A stretch of 64,000 nt of DNA from Rhizobium brockwellii (GCF_000769405.2 NZ_CP053439.1:1488001-1552000), one strand, 5' to 3'; counted from the first letter of the stretch, positions 1-9,428 are shown. Numbers and translations are program-made. The notes: generated by a model from the letters alone, not told the origin.

Positions 1-1
1 G

Positions 2-655
2 GTCGTGCCGGCTGTGGCGATCTCCACCATCATGGGCGCGCTCAACGGCTATGTCCTGACCAAATGGCGTTTCCCGGGCCACACGCTGGTGTTCGGGCTG
101 ATGCTGTTTGCCTGCTTCATCCCGTTCCAGTCGGTGCTGTTGCCGATGGCAACGATCCTCGGCAGCCTCGGCCGCTTCGGCATGACGTTGCAGAATGCCA
201 CGGGCTGGAACTTCGGCTTCGGCAATCCGACCGTCAATCTGGTCTTCGTCCATGTCGTCTATGGCCTCGGCTTCACGACGCTGTTCTTCCGCAATTTCTA
301 CGAGGCCTTTCCGACCGAACTGGTCAGAGCCGCCCAGGTCGATGGCGCCAGCTTCTTCCAGATCTTCCGCCGCATCATGCTGCCGAACTCGCTGCCGATC
401 ATCGTCGTCACCGTCATCTACCAGTTCACCAATATCTGGAACGACTTCCTGTTTGCCTCGGCCTATGCCGGCACCGGTGACACCATGCCGATGACGGTGG
501 CGCTGAACAATGTCGTCAACACCTCGACCGGCGTCGTCGAATACAATGTCAACATGGCGGCTGCGATGATCGCAGCCGTGCCGACGCTCATCGTCTATAT
601 CCTCGCCGGCCGCTACTTCGTGCGCGGTCTGATGGCGGGCGCTGTCAAAGGGTAA
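2..655 (+). CDS. Carbohydrate ABC transporter permease (MalG type), 5'-truncated by window edge
   Basis: This is the inner-membrane permease of a sugar-type ABC importer. The reading frame is open from base 2, so the true start lies upstream; about 217 residues are visible against roughly 280 for the family, so one or two N-terminal membrane helices are outside the window. Hydrophobic segments alternate with polar loops throughout. The cytoplasmic EAA loop that docks to the ATPase is clear near residues 100-125 (EAFPTELVRAAQVDGASFF), with the conserved glycine. The gene stops 3 bases before the ATPase gene, so the two are one operon. A substrate-binding protein and a second permease are expected upstream. 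The substrate cannot be read from the sequence. Confidence 0.93.
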   Translation, partial: VVPAVAISTIMGALNGYVLTKWRFPGHTLVFGLMLFACFIPFQSVLLPMATILGSLGRFGMTLQNATGWNFGFGNPTVNLVFVHVVYGLGFTTLFFRNFYEAFPTELVRAAQVDGASFFQIFRRIMLPNSLPIIVVTVIYQFTNIWNDFLFASAYAGTGDTMPMTVALNNVVNTSTGVVEYNVNMAAAMIAAVPTLIVYILAGRYFVRGLMAGAVKG

Positions 656-658
656 TCC

Positions 659-1774
659 ATGGCCTTCCTCGAAATCTCCGGTCTCAAAAAGCGCTTCGGC
701 GCCGTCGACATTCTCAAGGGGATCGACCTCGAACTCGAAAAGGGCGGCTTTCTCGTGCTGGTCGGCCCGTCCGGCTGCGGCAAGTCGACGCTGCTCAACA
801 CCATTGCCGGGCTGGAGACGATCACCTCCGGCGATATCAAGATCGACGGGCGCGACATCAGCGGTCTGCATCCCTCCAAGCGCGACATCGCCATGGTGTT
901 CCAGTCCTATGCGCTCTATCCGAACATGACGGTGGCGGGCAACATCGCCTTCGGCATGGAGATCCGCGGCGTTCCCAAGGAGGAGCGTGTCAAGGCGATT
1001 GCCCAAGTCTCCGACATGCTGCAGATCGGCCATCTGCTTGACCGCAAGCCGAGCCAGCTCTCCGGCGGCCAGCGCCAGCGTGTCGCCATGGGGAGGGCGC
1101 TGGTGCGCAATCCGCAGGTCTTCCTGTTCGACGAGCCGCTCTCCAATCTCGACGCCAAGCTGCGCGTCGACATGCGCACCGAGATCAAGCGGCTGCATCA
1201 GCGCATGGGCACCACCTTTGTCTATGTCACCCATGACCAGATCGAGGCGATGACGCTGGCGACCAAGATCGCCGTGCTGAAGGATGGCGTGTTGCAGCAG
1301 TTCGGCACGCCGGCCGAGATCTATAACAGCCCTTCCAATATCTTCGTCGCCGACTTCATGGGATCGCCGGCGATGAACCTGCTCAACGCCACCGTCGAAA
1401 ACGGCGCCGGCGGGCTCGAAGTCTCGCTGGAGCGGCCCCATGCCACACCGCTGAGGCTCCCGGTCATCTCAGGCAACGACGGCCTGACCGCCTATACCGG
1501 CAGACAGGTGATCTTCGGCATCCGGCCTGAGGCCTTGACCGATCCCGATGGCGCCGACCGCAAGGCGCGCTCGCTGACCGAAGGCGATTGCCTGATCGAG
1601 GTGGTCGAACCCGCCGGCTCCGACACCTTCGCCGTCACCAAGCTCGGCGGCAAATCTGTCGTCGCCCGCCTGCGCGCTGATACCGGCATCGCTCCAGGAC
1701 AAAACACCCGCCTCGCATTCAATCTCGACAAGGCCGTCTTCTTCGATCCCGAAACACAGGCGCGGATCGTGTGA
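659..1774 (+). CDS. Sugar ABC transporter ATP-binding protein (UgpC/MsmK family)
   Basis: ATPase subunit energising the importer encoded just upstream. The 371-residue protein has a full nucleotide-binding domain: Walker A GPSGCGKST at residues 36-44, a Q-loop glutamine near 82, the signature LSGGQ at 134-138, Walker B VFLFDEP at 154-160 and the switch histidine in VTHD near 191. Residues from about 235 onward form the C-terminal TOBE/regulatory region seen in MalK, UgpC and ThuK proteins. Length is normal for the family. The gene begins 3 bases after the permease and is followed after 15 bases by an oxidoreductase gene, so uptake and oxidation of the substrate are probably co-expressed. Confidence 0.95.
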   Translation: MAFLEISGLKKRFGAVDILKGIDLELEKGGFLVLVGPSGCGKSTLLNTIAGLETITSGDIKIDGRDISGLHPSKRDIAMVFQSYALYPNMTVAGNIAFGMEIRGVPKEERVKAIAQVSDMLQIGHLLDRKPSQLSGGQRQRVAMGRALVRNPQVFLFDEPLSNLDAKLRVDMRTEIKRLHQRMGTTFVYVTHDQIEAMTLATKIAVLKDGVLQQFGTPAEIYNSPSNIFVADFMGSPAMNLLNATVENGAGGLEVSLERPHATPLRLPVISGNDGLTAYTGRQVIFGIRPEALTDPDGADRKARSLTEGDCLIEVVEPAGSDTFAVTKLGGKSVVARLRADTGIAPGQNTRLAFNLDKAVFFDPETQARIV

Positions 1775-1789
1775 TGGCCAGGTGCTAAC

Positions 1790-3340
1790 ATGAGCAGTTC
1801 ACCTGACATCGTCATCATCGGTTCAGGAGTCGGCGGCGCCACGGTCGCAGCCGGCCTGGCTGCGACCGGTGCGCAGATATTGATCCTCGAAGCCGGCGAC
1901 CATATCGCCGACCTTCCTGTTAACCGCGACCAACGCGCGATCTTCCAGCGGGGACATTTTCGACCGAAGGAAACCTGGTACGAGGCGAACGGCAAGGGAT
2001 TCAATCCCGGCAATTACTACAATGTCGGCGGGAATTCGAAGTTCTATGGCGCAGTATTGTCTCGCTATCGCAGCCAAGATTTCGCAGTCATCGAACACCG
2101 CGAGGGTGTTTCGCCGGCCTGGCCGTTTCCGTATGAGGTGCTGGAGCCGTGGTATTGCCAGGCCGAACGCATGTACCAGGTCCGCGGCAGTCTCGGCGAA
2201 GATCCCACGGAACCGCACCACTCGGCGGCCTACGAGTACCCGCCCGTCCCGGACGAGGCGCCGATTGCCGATATCAGGGCGCGCCTCAAGCAGAAAGGCC
2301 TGCATCCGTTTTCCCTGCCGCTCGGCCTCGATCTTGACGCCTGGCTTTCCAAAGCACGCACACCATGGGATGCGCATCCAAACGCCCGCGACGGCAAGAT
2401 CGACGCCGAGACCGCAGCCCTCGCAGTGGCGCTGAAACACGAGAATGTGCGGCTCGAAACCAACGCGCGTGTGACGAGGCTCGACACGGGAGCGGGGAGC
2501 CGGATCGACCGGGTGACCTACATCAAGAACGGGCAGACGGTGACTGTTTCGCCTGAGATCGTGATCCTCTCCGCCGGGGCGGTGCAGTCGTCCGTGCTTT
2601 TGCTGCGCTCGAAAAACGACCGCTTCCCAAAGGGTCTGGCGAACTCTTCCGACCAGGTGGGCCGCAACTTCATGAATCACAATGCGTCCGCCGTCATCGG
2701 GGTCTCACCGCGGTTCAGGAATACCTCCATCTACCAGAAGACGTTTGCCTTCAACGACTTCTATCTCTCCGACGGGGAGGGCGGACCGCCCCTCGGCAAC
2801 GTGCAGCTCCTGGGCCGCATCTCTGAAAAGGTTCTCAAGGGCTCTCTGCCGCAGGCTCCGGAATGGCTTTTGCGCTTCATCACCGGCCATGCCATCGACT
2901 TCTATGCGATGAGCGAGGACGTTCCAAACCCTGAAAGCCGCGTCATGGTGGACGGAGATCGGATTATTCTCCAATGGCAGCGAACCAACTGGGATGCTCA
3001 TCTCGCCCTTGTCGCCAGGCTGAAGGCGATCCTGAAGTCGATCGGATTTCCGATCGTGCTGTCGAGACCCTTCGACAAGCGCACGCCTTCCCATCAATGC
3101 GGAACGATCCGCATCGGAAACGATCCCGCGACGGCGCCGCTGAACGCGTACTGCCGTTCGTATGATCACGAAAACCTCTTCGTCGTCGACGCCAGTTTCC
3201 TCCCCACCTCGGCCGCGGTGAACCCCGCGCTCACTGTCGCCGCCCAGGCGCTGAGAGTGGCAGATCACATCGCGTCGAAGGACTTTGCAGGCATGACACA
3301 GGCGCTGGCGGTCGCCAGGCCGGATGCAACAGGACAATAA
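1790..3340 (+). CDS. GMC family FAD-dependent oxidoreductase
   Basis: Flavoprotein of the glucose-methanol-choline family, which oxidises alcohol groups of sugars and related compounds. The N-terminus has the FAD-binding glycine motif GSGVGGATVA (residues 11-20), then the GGNSKFYGAVL segment near 80 that holds FAD in this family. The C-terminal substrate domain carries the candidate catalytic histidine in HQCGTIRIG (near 435) and the NPALT segment near 476. At 516 residues it is closer to gluconate/fructose dehydrogenase large subunits than to choline dehydrogenase. There is no signal peptide or haem-binding motif, so it is probably cytoplasmic. It lies 15 bases after the ABC ATPase and 1 base before a second GMC gene. 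The substrate is unknown. Confidence 0.88.
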   Translation: MSSSPDIVIIGSGVGGATVAAGLAATGAQILILEAGDHIADLPVNRDQRAIFQRGHFRPKETWYEANGKGFNPGNYYNVGGNSKFYGAVLSRYRSQDFAVIEHREGVSPAWPFPYEVLEPWYCQAERMYQVRGSLGEDPTEPHHSAAYEYPPVPDEAPIADIRARLKQKGLHPFSLPLGLDLDAWLSKARTPWDAHPNARDGKIDAETAALAVALKHENVRLETNARVTRLDTGAGSRIDRVTYIKNGQTVTVSPEIVILSAGAVQSSVLLLRSKNDRFPKGLANSSDQVGRNFMNHNASAVIGVSPRFRNTSIYQKTFAFNDFYLSDGEGGPPLGNVQLLGRISEKVLKGSLPQAPEWLLRFITGHAIDFYAMSEDVPNPESRVMVDGDRIILQWQRTNWDAHLALVARLKAILKSIGFPIVLSRPFDKRTPSHQCGTIRIGNDPATAPLNAYCRSYDHENLFVVDASFLPTSAAVNPALTVAAQALRVADHIASKDFAGMTQALAVARPDATGQ

Positions 3341-3341
3341 A

Positions 3342-4997
3342 ATGGGATTCGATTACATCATCACTGGCGCCGGTCCGGCAGGATGCGTTCTTGCGAGCCG
3401 GCTGAGCGAAGATCCCGATGTCAGCGTCCTCCTGCTCGAAGCGGGCGGAGGCGACTGGAATCCGCTCTTTCACATGCCGGCAGGCTTCGCCAAGATGACC
3501 AAAGGCGTCGCCAGCTGGGGATGGGAAACTGTTCCCCAGAAGCACATGAAAGGCCGGGTGCTTCGTTATACCCAGGCGAAAGTCATCGGCGGTGGCTCGT
3601 CCATCAATGCCCAGCTCTATACACGCGGAAACGCGGCGGATTATGACCTCTGGGCTCGTGAAGACGGTTGCGAGGGCTGGGACTATCGTTCGATCCTTCC
3701 CTATTTCAAACGCGCGGAGGACAATCAGCGCTTCGCCGACGACTATCACTCCTATGGCGGTCCGCTCGGCGTCTCGATGCCGGCAGCACCGCTGCCGATC
3801 TGCGACGCCTATATCCGTGCAGGGCAGGAGCTTGGCATTCCCTATAATCACGACTTCAACGGACGCCAGCAGGCCGGAGTGGGATTTTATCAGCTGACGC
3901 AGCGCAACCGCCGCCGGTCGTCGGCTTCGCTCGCCTATCTCTCGCCGATCAAGAACCGCAAGAACCTGACGGTCCGGACAGGCGCGCGCGTCGCGCGTAT
4001 TATCGTGGAGGGAGGCCGTGCGACAGGCGTCGAGATCGTGACCTCGCGCGGCTCGGAGATCGTGCGCGCCGAACGCGAGGTATTGGTTTCGTCGGGCGCA
4101 ATCGGATCGCCGAAGCTGCTTTTGCAGTCCGGCATAGGACCGGCCGATCATCTGCGGTCGGCGGGCGTCAAGGTGCTCCACGATCTGCCGGGTGTCGGCG
4201 GCAACCTCCAGGATCACCTGGATCTTTTCGTCATTGCCGAATGCACAGGCGATCACACTTATGACGGCGTCGCAAAATTCCACCGGACACTTTGGGCCGG
4301 GGTCCAATACGTGCTGTTCCGGACCGGTCCGGTTGCCTCGTCGCTCTTCGAGACCGGCGGCTTTTGGTATGCCGATCCTGAAGCCCGTTCTCCTGATATC
4401 CAGTTCCACCTCGGCCTGGGTTCGGGCATCGAAGCGGGTGTCGAGCGGCTCAAGAATGCCGGCGTGACCCTTAACTCCGCCTATCTGCATCCGCGGTCGC
4501 GCGGGACAGTCCGTCTGTCATCCTCGGACCCGGCTGCCGCTCCATTGATCGACCCCAACTACTGGTCCGATCCGCACGACAGGACGATGTCCCTGGAAGG
4601 GCTGAAGATCGCACGCGAGATCATGCAGCAGGCGGCGCTGAAGCCCTATGTCATGGCCGAAAGGCTTCCCGGACCGAAGGTGATGACCGACGAGCAGCTT
4701 TTCGACTATGGCTGCGCCAACGCAAAGACCGACCATCATCCGGTTGGCACCTGCAAGATGGGAACGGGACCCGATGCGGTTGTCGGGCTTGATCTCAAGG
4801 TCCATGGCCTGGAAGGCCTCAGGGTCTGCGATTCATCCGTCATGCCGCGCGTGCCGTCATGCAACACCAACGCGCCGACGATCATGGTCGGCGAAAAGGG
4901 ATCGGACCTCATCCGGGGCTTGCCTGCACTTTCCCCCACCATCTTCACCTACGAACGCAACGATGCGAGGCCTCGGTCCCGCGCCGAAATCCGGTAA
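3342..4997 (+). CDS. GMC family oxidoreductase, choline/alcohol dehydrogenase type
   Basis: Second GMC flavoprotein of the operon, about 551 residues, the standard length for BetA-like alcohol dehydrogenases. The dinucleotide fold starts at once (DYIITGAGPAGCVLASRL, glycines at 9, 11 and 14). The family segment GGGSSINAQLYTRG follows near residue 85-98, and the catalytic histidine region HHPVGTCKMG lies near 465. The tail NTNAPTIMVGEKG is the usual C-terminal signature. An in-frame ATG at 3324 lies inside the previous gene; the ATG at 3342, one base after that gene's stop, puts the FAD motif at the normal distance from the start and is preferred. The substrate is more likely a sugar or polyol taken up by the upstream transporter than choline; this is inference from context. 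Confidence 0.9.
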   Translation: MGFDYIITGAGPAGCVLASRLSEDPDVSVLLLEAGGGDWNPLFHMPAGFAKMTKGVASWGWETVPQKHMKGRVLRYTQAKVIGGGSSINAQLYTRGNAADYDLWAREDGCEGWDYRSILPYFKRAEDNQRFADDYHSYGGPLGVSMPAAPLPICDAYIRAGQELGIPYNHDFNGRQQAGVGFYQLTQRNRRRSSASLAYLSPIKNRKNLTVRTGARVARIIVEGGRATGVEIVTSRGSEIVRAEREVLVSSGAIGSPKLLLQSGIGPADHLRSAGVKVLHDLPGVGGNLQDHLDLFVIAECTGDHTYDGVAKFHRTLWAGVQYVLFRTGPVASSLFETGGFWYADPEARSPDIQFHLGLGSGIEAGVERLKNAGVTLNSAYLHPRSRGTVRLSSSDPAAAPLIDPNYWSDPHDRTMSLEGLKIAREIMQQAALKPYVMAERLPGPKVMTDEQLFDYGCANAKTDHHPVGTCKMGTGPDAVVGLDLKVHGLEGLRVCDSSVMPRVPSCNTNAPTIMVGEKGSDLIRGLPALSPTIFTYERNDARPRSRAEIR

Positions 4998-5021
4998 GCC
5001 ATGTCGAGAGGAGAGACGACA

Positions 5022-6191
5022 ATGTCTGAAGTCAGAGTTGCAGTGCTTGGCGCCTCGGGCTGGATGGGAAAGGTCCACACCATGGCCTACCAGACCTTTC
5101 CGCATTTCTTCGGAGTGTCGGACGGAACGGCGCGGATCGTGGCACTCGTCGAAGGTCCCTCGAAGGCAGCCGCGGATCTTTCCCACAGGGCGCAGGGTGC
5201 AAGAATTCTTCAGGATTGGAATCTCGCGGTCGCGGATCCGGGTGTCGATCTGATCGATATCTGCCTGCCTGACCACCTTCATTACCAAGTAGCCAAGGCG
5301 GCCTTGCTGGCCGGCAAACATGTCTATTGCGAGAAGCCGTTGGCAAATACCGCCGCCGAGGCGCGGGAACTGGCCGACATCGCCCGGGCGAAGGGTGTCA
5401 TTACCCGCGTTGGACACGCCTTTCCTCGCAATCCCGTCCATGATCTGGCGAAAGACATTATCGAATCCGGCGAAATCGGCGAGATCAAGCTGTTCCGCGG
5501 CTGCCAGCACGTCGACATGTATGGCGATCCGAACGCGCCCTTCATGTGGCGCGCCGACGGAAAGCTTGCGCCGACCGGGATCGTCGGTGATACCGGCTCG
5601 CATATCTTCAGCTTCATGGATTTCCTGGTCGGCCGCGTCAGTTCCCTGATCGCCGACAATCTCATTGTGACGCCGCGCCGGCCTGTCGTTGAGGGCCTTG
5701 CCTATGGCGAGCAGGTGAAACTGTCAGGCAATGAGACCTGGGCTGATATCACCAATCCTGATGCAACCAATCTGCTGTGCCGGTTCGAGAACGGTGCCGG
5801 CGGTATCGTCGATTTCAGCCGTGTCGCGACCGGTCGCAAGTTCATGCAGACCTACGAAATCTATGGAACGAAAGGCAGCATCGCCTATACCTATGACGAG
5901 ATAAACCGGCTGCGCTTCTATTCCAACGACGACCGGACGGGACGGCGCGGCTTTCGCGAGATCGACGTGGGTCCGGAGAACCCCACCTTCAGGGCTTTCC
6001 TTCCTCTGCCGAATTTCGGCCTGGGCTACAATGAAAGCAAGATCATCGAGGTGGCCGAAGTGATCCGCTCGATCGTTGCAAACAGGCCGATGTGGCCGAC
6101 ATTCGATACCGGCCATCACATCTGCCAGATTGTCGACGCATGCATGGAGTCCTCCCGGCAAAAGCGCTGGGTCGACATCCCGCTGGGCTGA
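5022..6191 (+). CDS. Gfo/Idh/MocA family oxidoreductase
   Basis: NAD(P)-dependent sugar or polyol dehydrogenase of about 389 residues. The Rossmann motif GASGWMG is at residues 10-16 and the family EKP motif (CEKPLANTAAEA) near 104, whose lysine takes part in catalysis. The C-terminal alpha/beta substrate domain follows. An ATG at 5001 is in frame, but the ATG at 5022 has a purine-rich GAGAGGAGAG ribosome site just before it and is chosen. It lies 24 bases after the second GMC gene. In this family such enzymes often act on inositols, keto-sugars or glycosides, in line with a pathway where the GMC enzymes first make a keto-sugar. The exact substrate is unknown. Confidence 0.9.
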   Translation: MSEVRVAVLGASGWMGKVHTMAYQTFPHFFGVSDGTARIVALVEGPSKAAADLSHRAQGARILQDWNLAVADPGVDLIDICLPDHLHYQVAKAALLAGKHVYCEKPLANTAAEARELADIARAKGVITRVGHAFPRNPVHDLAKDIIESGEIGEIKLFRGCQHVDMYGDPNAPFMWRADGKLAPTGIVGDTGSHIFSFMDFLVGRVSSLIADNLIVTPRRPVVEGLAYGEQVKLSGNETWADITNPDATNLLCRFENGAGGIVDFSRVATGRKFMQTYEIYGTKGSIAYTYDEINRLRFYSNDDRTGRRGFREIDVGPENPTFRAFLPLPNFGLGYNESKIIEVAEVIRSIVANRPMWPTFDTGHHICQIVDACMESSRQKRWVDIPLG

Positions 6192-6196
6192 GCGCA

Positions 6197-8281
6197 ATGA
6201 CCATAGACGTTCCGCAGGAAATTCTTGACGCACTGACCGATGTCGACATGCCGCGGCTCCCAACCGAGCCCGCCCCTTCGGACGTGGTCCGGCTCGCCGG
6301 CGTCGAGGCGCCGATCTATCGAGCCGGTTGCGTCGTCGTCGGATCCGGCGCGGCAGGTCTGCGTGCCGCGGTGGAAATGAAGCGGCGCGGCGACGACGTC
6401 GTCATTATCAGCCAAAGCGCATGGGGTGGAACCTCGGCCTGTTCGGGATCCGACAAGCAGACCCTTCACACGGCAAATACGGCGGATCAGGGCGACAATT
6501 ACAAGGCAATGGCCCGAGCCATCCGCAGCGGCGGCGCAATGGACGAGGACACGGCCTATGTCGAGGCTGTGGGCTCGTCCCGGATGATGGCGTCGCTCCA
6601 GTTCCTGGGCCTGCCGCTGCCTCAGGATCCGCTTGGCGGGACGCTCAGATATCAGACCGATCATGACGAGGTCGGTCGCGCCACCAGCTGCGGCCCGCGC
6701 ACCTCGCGCCTGATGGTCAAGGTGCTGGCCGAGGAGGCGATCCGGCTCGGAGTGCCGTTCTATAACCAGACCACCGCGGTAAAGATCCTCACCAAGGACG
6801 ATGGTGCTGACCGCCACGTGGTCGGGATAGTCGCCATGCGCGCCAGTAACCGCACGGAGGAGAACCCGCTGGGCATCGCGCTGTTCGTCAGTGGCGTGAT
6901 CGTGCTCGCCGCCGGCGGGCCGGGCGAACTCTACCGCGACAGTGTTTATCCCAACGGTTGCTTCGGCTCTCTCGGATTGGCGCTCGAGGCAGGCGTCGAC
7001 CTCGTCAACCTGACCGAAAGCCAGTTTGGGATCGGCACCCGCCGGGAAGGGTTCCCATGGAATCTGTCGGGCACCTACGTCCAGGCGATCCCGCATATCT
7101 ATTCGCTCGATAGCGAAGGCGCCGAGCACCACTTCCTGGCAGAATATTACCGCAGCACGCAGGAGTTGGCGTCGAATGTCTTCCGCAAAGGCTATCAGTG
7201 GCCCTTTCACGCGACGCGCATGCTCGATTTCGGCTCAAGCCTGGTCGACCTTGCCATCTCTCGCGAAACGGCAGCAGGGCGGCGCGTCTTTATGGATTTC
7301 AATCGCAATCCCCTATCCGTGCCGGGCGATCTGCCGTTCAGCCTGGAAAGACTGGATGAAGACGTCCGCGCATATCTCGGCAAGGCCGGCGCCGATCAGG
7401 ACATGCCGATCGATCGTTTGAAGCATATGAACCCGCTCGCGATCGAGCTCTACCGCCGCTACAAGATCGACATCGCCGAAGAGCCGTTGGAATTTGCCGT
7501 CAACAACCAGCACATGAACGGCGGCATCATGGTCGATACCTGGGGCCGCAGCAATCTCGGCGGGTGTTACGCGGTCGGAGAAGCAGCGGGCACACACGGC
7601 GTGACGAGACCGGGTGGAGCAGCACTCAACGCCGGGCAAGTCTTCGGTACGCGCGCAGCCGAGCACATCAGCGCGAGCGGCAGGGCAAAGCGGTCGGCAG
7701 TAGAGGACAGAGCCGATATCGCGGAGGCGGGCATCGCCGATCTCCTTGCCGCACTTCGAACCGAGAGCCAGCTCACCGTCAAATCGATCCGTTCGCAAGT
7801 GCAGGCGCGAATGAGCGAGAAGGCTGGCATCATCTGCGATCAGGACAGCGTAGGCCGAGCCTTGATCGAAGCGCGGAAACTGAACGCCGAAATTCGCGAA
7901 AACGGCGTCGCCTATGGTCGTGCAGCGGAGGCGGTTCGAGGCGTGCAATGGCGGCATATGGCGCTCGCCTCGGAAGCCGTGCTCAACGCGCTTGATTTCT
8001 TCATTCGCCATGGAGGGGGCAGCCGTGGGGCGCGCGCGATATGCGATACGGAGGGCGAATCCCTTCCTCTTGCGAACGCAGGCCCGTTACAGGATTATCG
8101 CTTTCGGAAGGAACGGGAAGCGCATCAGCAAGAGCAGATCGTCGTTCGGCTCGATCGAGATGAGATCAGGCTTTCAACGCGTGCAAACCGCATTTTGGAT
8201 GAAAACGCCAGGTCCTTCTTCGAGCGAGACTGGCCGGCCTGGTTGACAGGGCGCATCTACGATCTGGGCGCAGACGAATGA
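6197..8281 (+). CDS. FAD-binding protein, fumarate reductase/succinate dehydrogenase flavoprotein-like
   Basis: Large soluble flavoprotein of about 694 residues related to the flavoprotein subunits of fumarate reductase, L-aspartate oxidase and adenylylsulfate reductase. The FAD motif GSGAAGLRAA lies near residues 48-57, later than usual, after a roughly 45-residue N-terminal extension. An internal AAGGPGE segment near 237 and the FAD-contact region GGCYAVGEAAGTHG near 455 are typical. The ATG at 6197 is 5 bases after the preceding stop; an upstream ATG at 6092 lies wholly inside the dehydrogenase gene and is rejected. No iron-sulfur or membrane-anchor subunit is encoded next to it, so it is probably a stand-alone oxidase or dehydrogenase ending the operon. 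The substrate cannot be named. Confidence 0.82.
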   Translation: MTIDVPQEILDALTDVDMPRLPTEPAPSDVVRLAGVEAPIYRAGCVVVGSGAAGLRAAVEMKRRGDDVVIISQSAWGGTSACSGSDKQTLHTANTADQGDNYKAMARAIRSGGAMDEDTAYVEAVGSSRMMASLQFLGLPLPQDPLGGTLRYQTDHDEVGRATSCGPRTSRLMVKVLAEEAIRLGVPFYNQTTAVKILTKDDGADRHVVGIVAMRASNRTEENPLGIALFVSGVIVLAAGGPGELYRDSVYPNGCFGSLGLALEAGVDLVNLTESQFGIGTRREGFPWNLSGTYVQAIPHIYSLDSEGAEHHFLAEYYRSTQELASNVFRKGYQWPFHATRMLDFGSSLVDLAISRETAAGRRVFMDFNRNPLSVPGDLPFSLERLDEDVRAYLGKAGADQDMPIDRLKHMNPLAIELYRRYKIDIAEEPLEFAVNNQHMNGGIMVDTWGRSNLGGCYAVGEAAGTHGVTRPGGAALNAGQVFGTRAAEHISASGRAKRSAVEDRADIAEAGIADLLAALRTESQLTVKSIRSQVQARMSEKAGIICDQDSVGRALIEARKLNAEIRENGVAYGRAAEAVRGVQWRHMALASEAVLNALDFFIRHGGGSRGARAICDTEGESLPLANAGPLQDYRFRKEREAHQQEQIVVRLDRDEIRLSTRANRILDENARSFFERDWPAWLTGRIYDLGADE

Positions 8282-8328
8282 GGCGATGCCAGTGATAGGA
8301 TTGCCTTCGAGAAGGGCAATCCGCTCGA

Positions 8329-8520
8329 TCAATCGGGATTCGCAACGGGAGGAGGAACCCGGATGCGCTCGGTATCGTCAGCGCCTTCGGCGATGGCTTC
8401 CTCGCTTCTGCGCACCCGCCTTGGCGGATCCTTTCCTTCGACCGGTTTCGGCGACAGCTGATCGTCGGCCTGGATCTCGTCGGTGTTCAGGTAGTTCTTG
8501 CTTTCGTCCACATCGGTCAC
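8329..8520 (-). CDS. Small acidic hypothetical protein
   Basis: A 63-residue, highly charged protein with no membrane segment: Asp/Glu-rich at the N-terminus, with a short basic patch (PPRRVRRSEE) in the middle and a proline-rich end. I do not recognise a family. Support for it being real is indirect: a GGAAC-N18-TT general-stress promoter motif lies about 60 bases upstream of its ATG (8580-8604), and the neighbours on this side are also stress-type genes. Convergent to the flavoprotein gene that ends at 8281. Confidence 0.6.
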   Translation of the reverse strand: MTDVDESKNYLNTDEIQADDQLSPKPVEGKDPPRRVRRSEEAIAEGADDTERIRVPPPVANPD

Positions 8521-8579
8521 ATCAGGTTGGAGAATGGCGAGGCAGGAATGTGATTCTTCGCATCGGCGCTTTACAAGCT

Positions 8580-8604
8580 AACTCCCGGCGACATGACAGG
8601 TTCC
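8580..8604 (-). promoter_or_regulatory. Candidate EcfG/RpoE2 general-stress promoter for the 63-aa gene
   Basis: On the minus strand GGAAC (plus GTTCC at 8600-8604) is followed after exactly 18 bases by TT (plus AA at 8580-8581). GGAAC-N18/19-TT is the published shape of alphaproteobacterial EcfG promoters. The -10 side is about 60 bases before the start codon at 8520. Short motifs like this can arise by chance; the weight comes from similar sites before several neighbouring genes. Confidence 0.5.
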
Positions 8605-8633
8605 CTCGCTTGTCGGCGAGCGGCGCCTGAGGC

Positions 8634-9428
8634 TCATAGGTCGGCTCCAGCTTCGGAAACATCGAGTTCGATCATGACCGGCGCGTGGTCGCTCGTATGC
8701 TCCCAGCTGCGCGGCTTTGTCCTGACGGTTGCCGATCGAAGCCACGGTGCGACTGCCGGACTGAGCAGGAAATGGTCGATCCGAAGCCCTGCGTCACGTT
8801 CGAAGCTGTTCCGCCAGTATTTCCAGAAGGTGTAGATCCGCTCCTCTGGATGCAAATGCCTGACGGCATCGGTCCAGCCCTGAGCGACGAGACGGGCATA
8901 GGCCTTGCGCACTTCCGGCCTGAAGAGGGCGTCGTCCAACCAGCGTTCAGGCTTGTAGACGTCGATCTCCGTCGGCACGACGTTGAAGTCGCCGGCCAGG
9001 ATCGAAGGCACCCCCAGCTCCAGGAGTTCGGCGGCGTAGTCCTGCAGGCGACGGAACCAGCGCAGCTTGTACTCGAACTTTGCTCCCGGGAACGGATTGC
9101 CGTTGGGAAGATACAGGCATCCGATCAGGATGCCGTCGACGGCAGCTTCGATATACCGGCTGTGAGTATCGTCAGGATCGCCGGGAAGACCGCGACGCGT
9201 CAGGATCGGTGTCTTGTCTTTCGCCAGGATGGCCGCCCCGTTCCAGGATCTCTGTCCGTGCCAGATGGCGCCGTAGCCGGCCCGTTCGATCTCCTTTCGC
9301 GGAAAGCCGGCATCGTCTGTCTTCAGTTCCTGGAGGCAGACTACATCAGGGACATCCTCCTTGAGCCAGCGCAGCAGGATGTCCAGCCGCCCATTGATCC
9401 CGTTGACATTGTAGGTTGCGATTTTCAC
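8634..9428 (-). CDS. xthA: Exodeoxyribonuclease III (AP endonuclease family)
   Basis: DNA-repair enzyme that cuts at abasic sites and removes 3'-blocking groups. The 264-residue protein begins with the diagnostic MKIATYNVNGIN, with the metal-binding glutamate in CLQELKTDD near residue 37. GDFNVVPTEIDVY near 150 gives the catalytic Asp-Asn pair. The C-terminal LRIDHFLLS and SDHAPV supply the last catalytic Asp and His. Length and motif order fit the ExoIII branch of the EEP superfamily. Many rhizobia carry two copies; this one sits among stress-type genes. No GGAAC-type promoter was seen before it. Confidence 0.95.
   Translation of the reverse strand: MKIATYNVNGINGRLDILLRWLKEDVPDVVCLQELKTDDAGFPRKEIERAGYGAIWHGQRSWNGAAILAKDKTPILTRRGLPGDPDDTHSRYIEAAVDGILIGCLYLPNGNPFPGAKFEYKLRWFRRLQDYAAELLELGVPSILAGDFNVVPTEIDVYKPERWLDDALFRPEVRKAYARLVAQGWTDAVRHLHPEERIYTFWKYWRNSFERDAGLRIDHFLLSPAVAPWLRSATVRTKPRSWEHTSDHAPVMIELDVSEAGADL

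Noticed and set aside
3231..4490. 419-codon open frame antisense to the second GMC gene
   Set aside because: Antisense shadow with unusual composition and no ribosome site.
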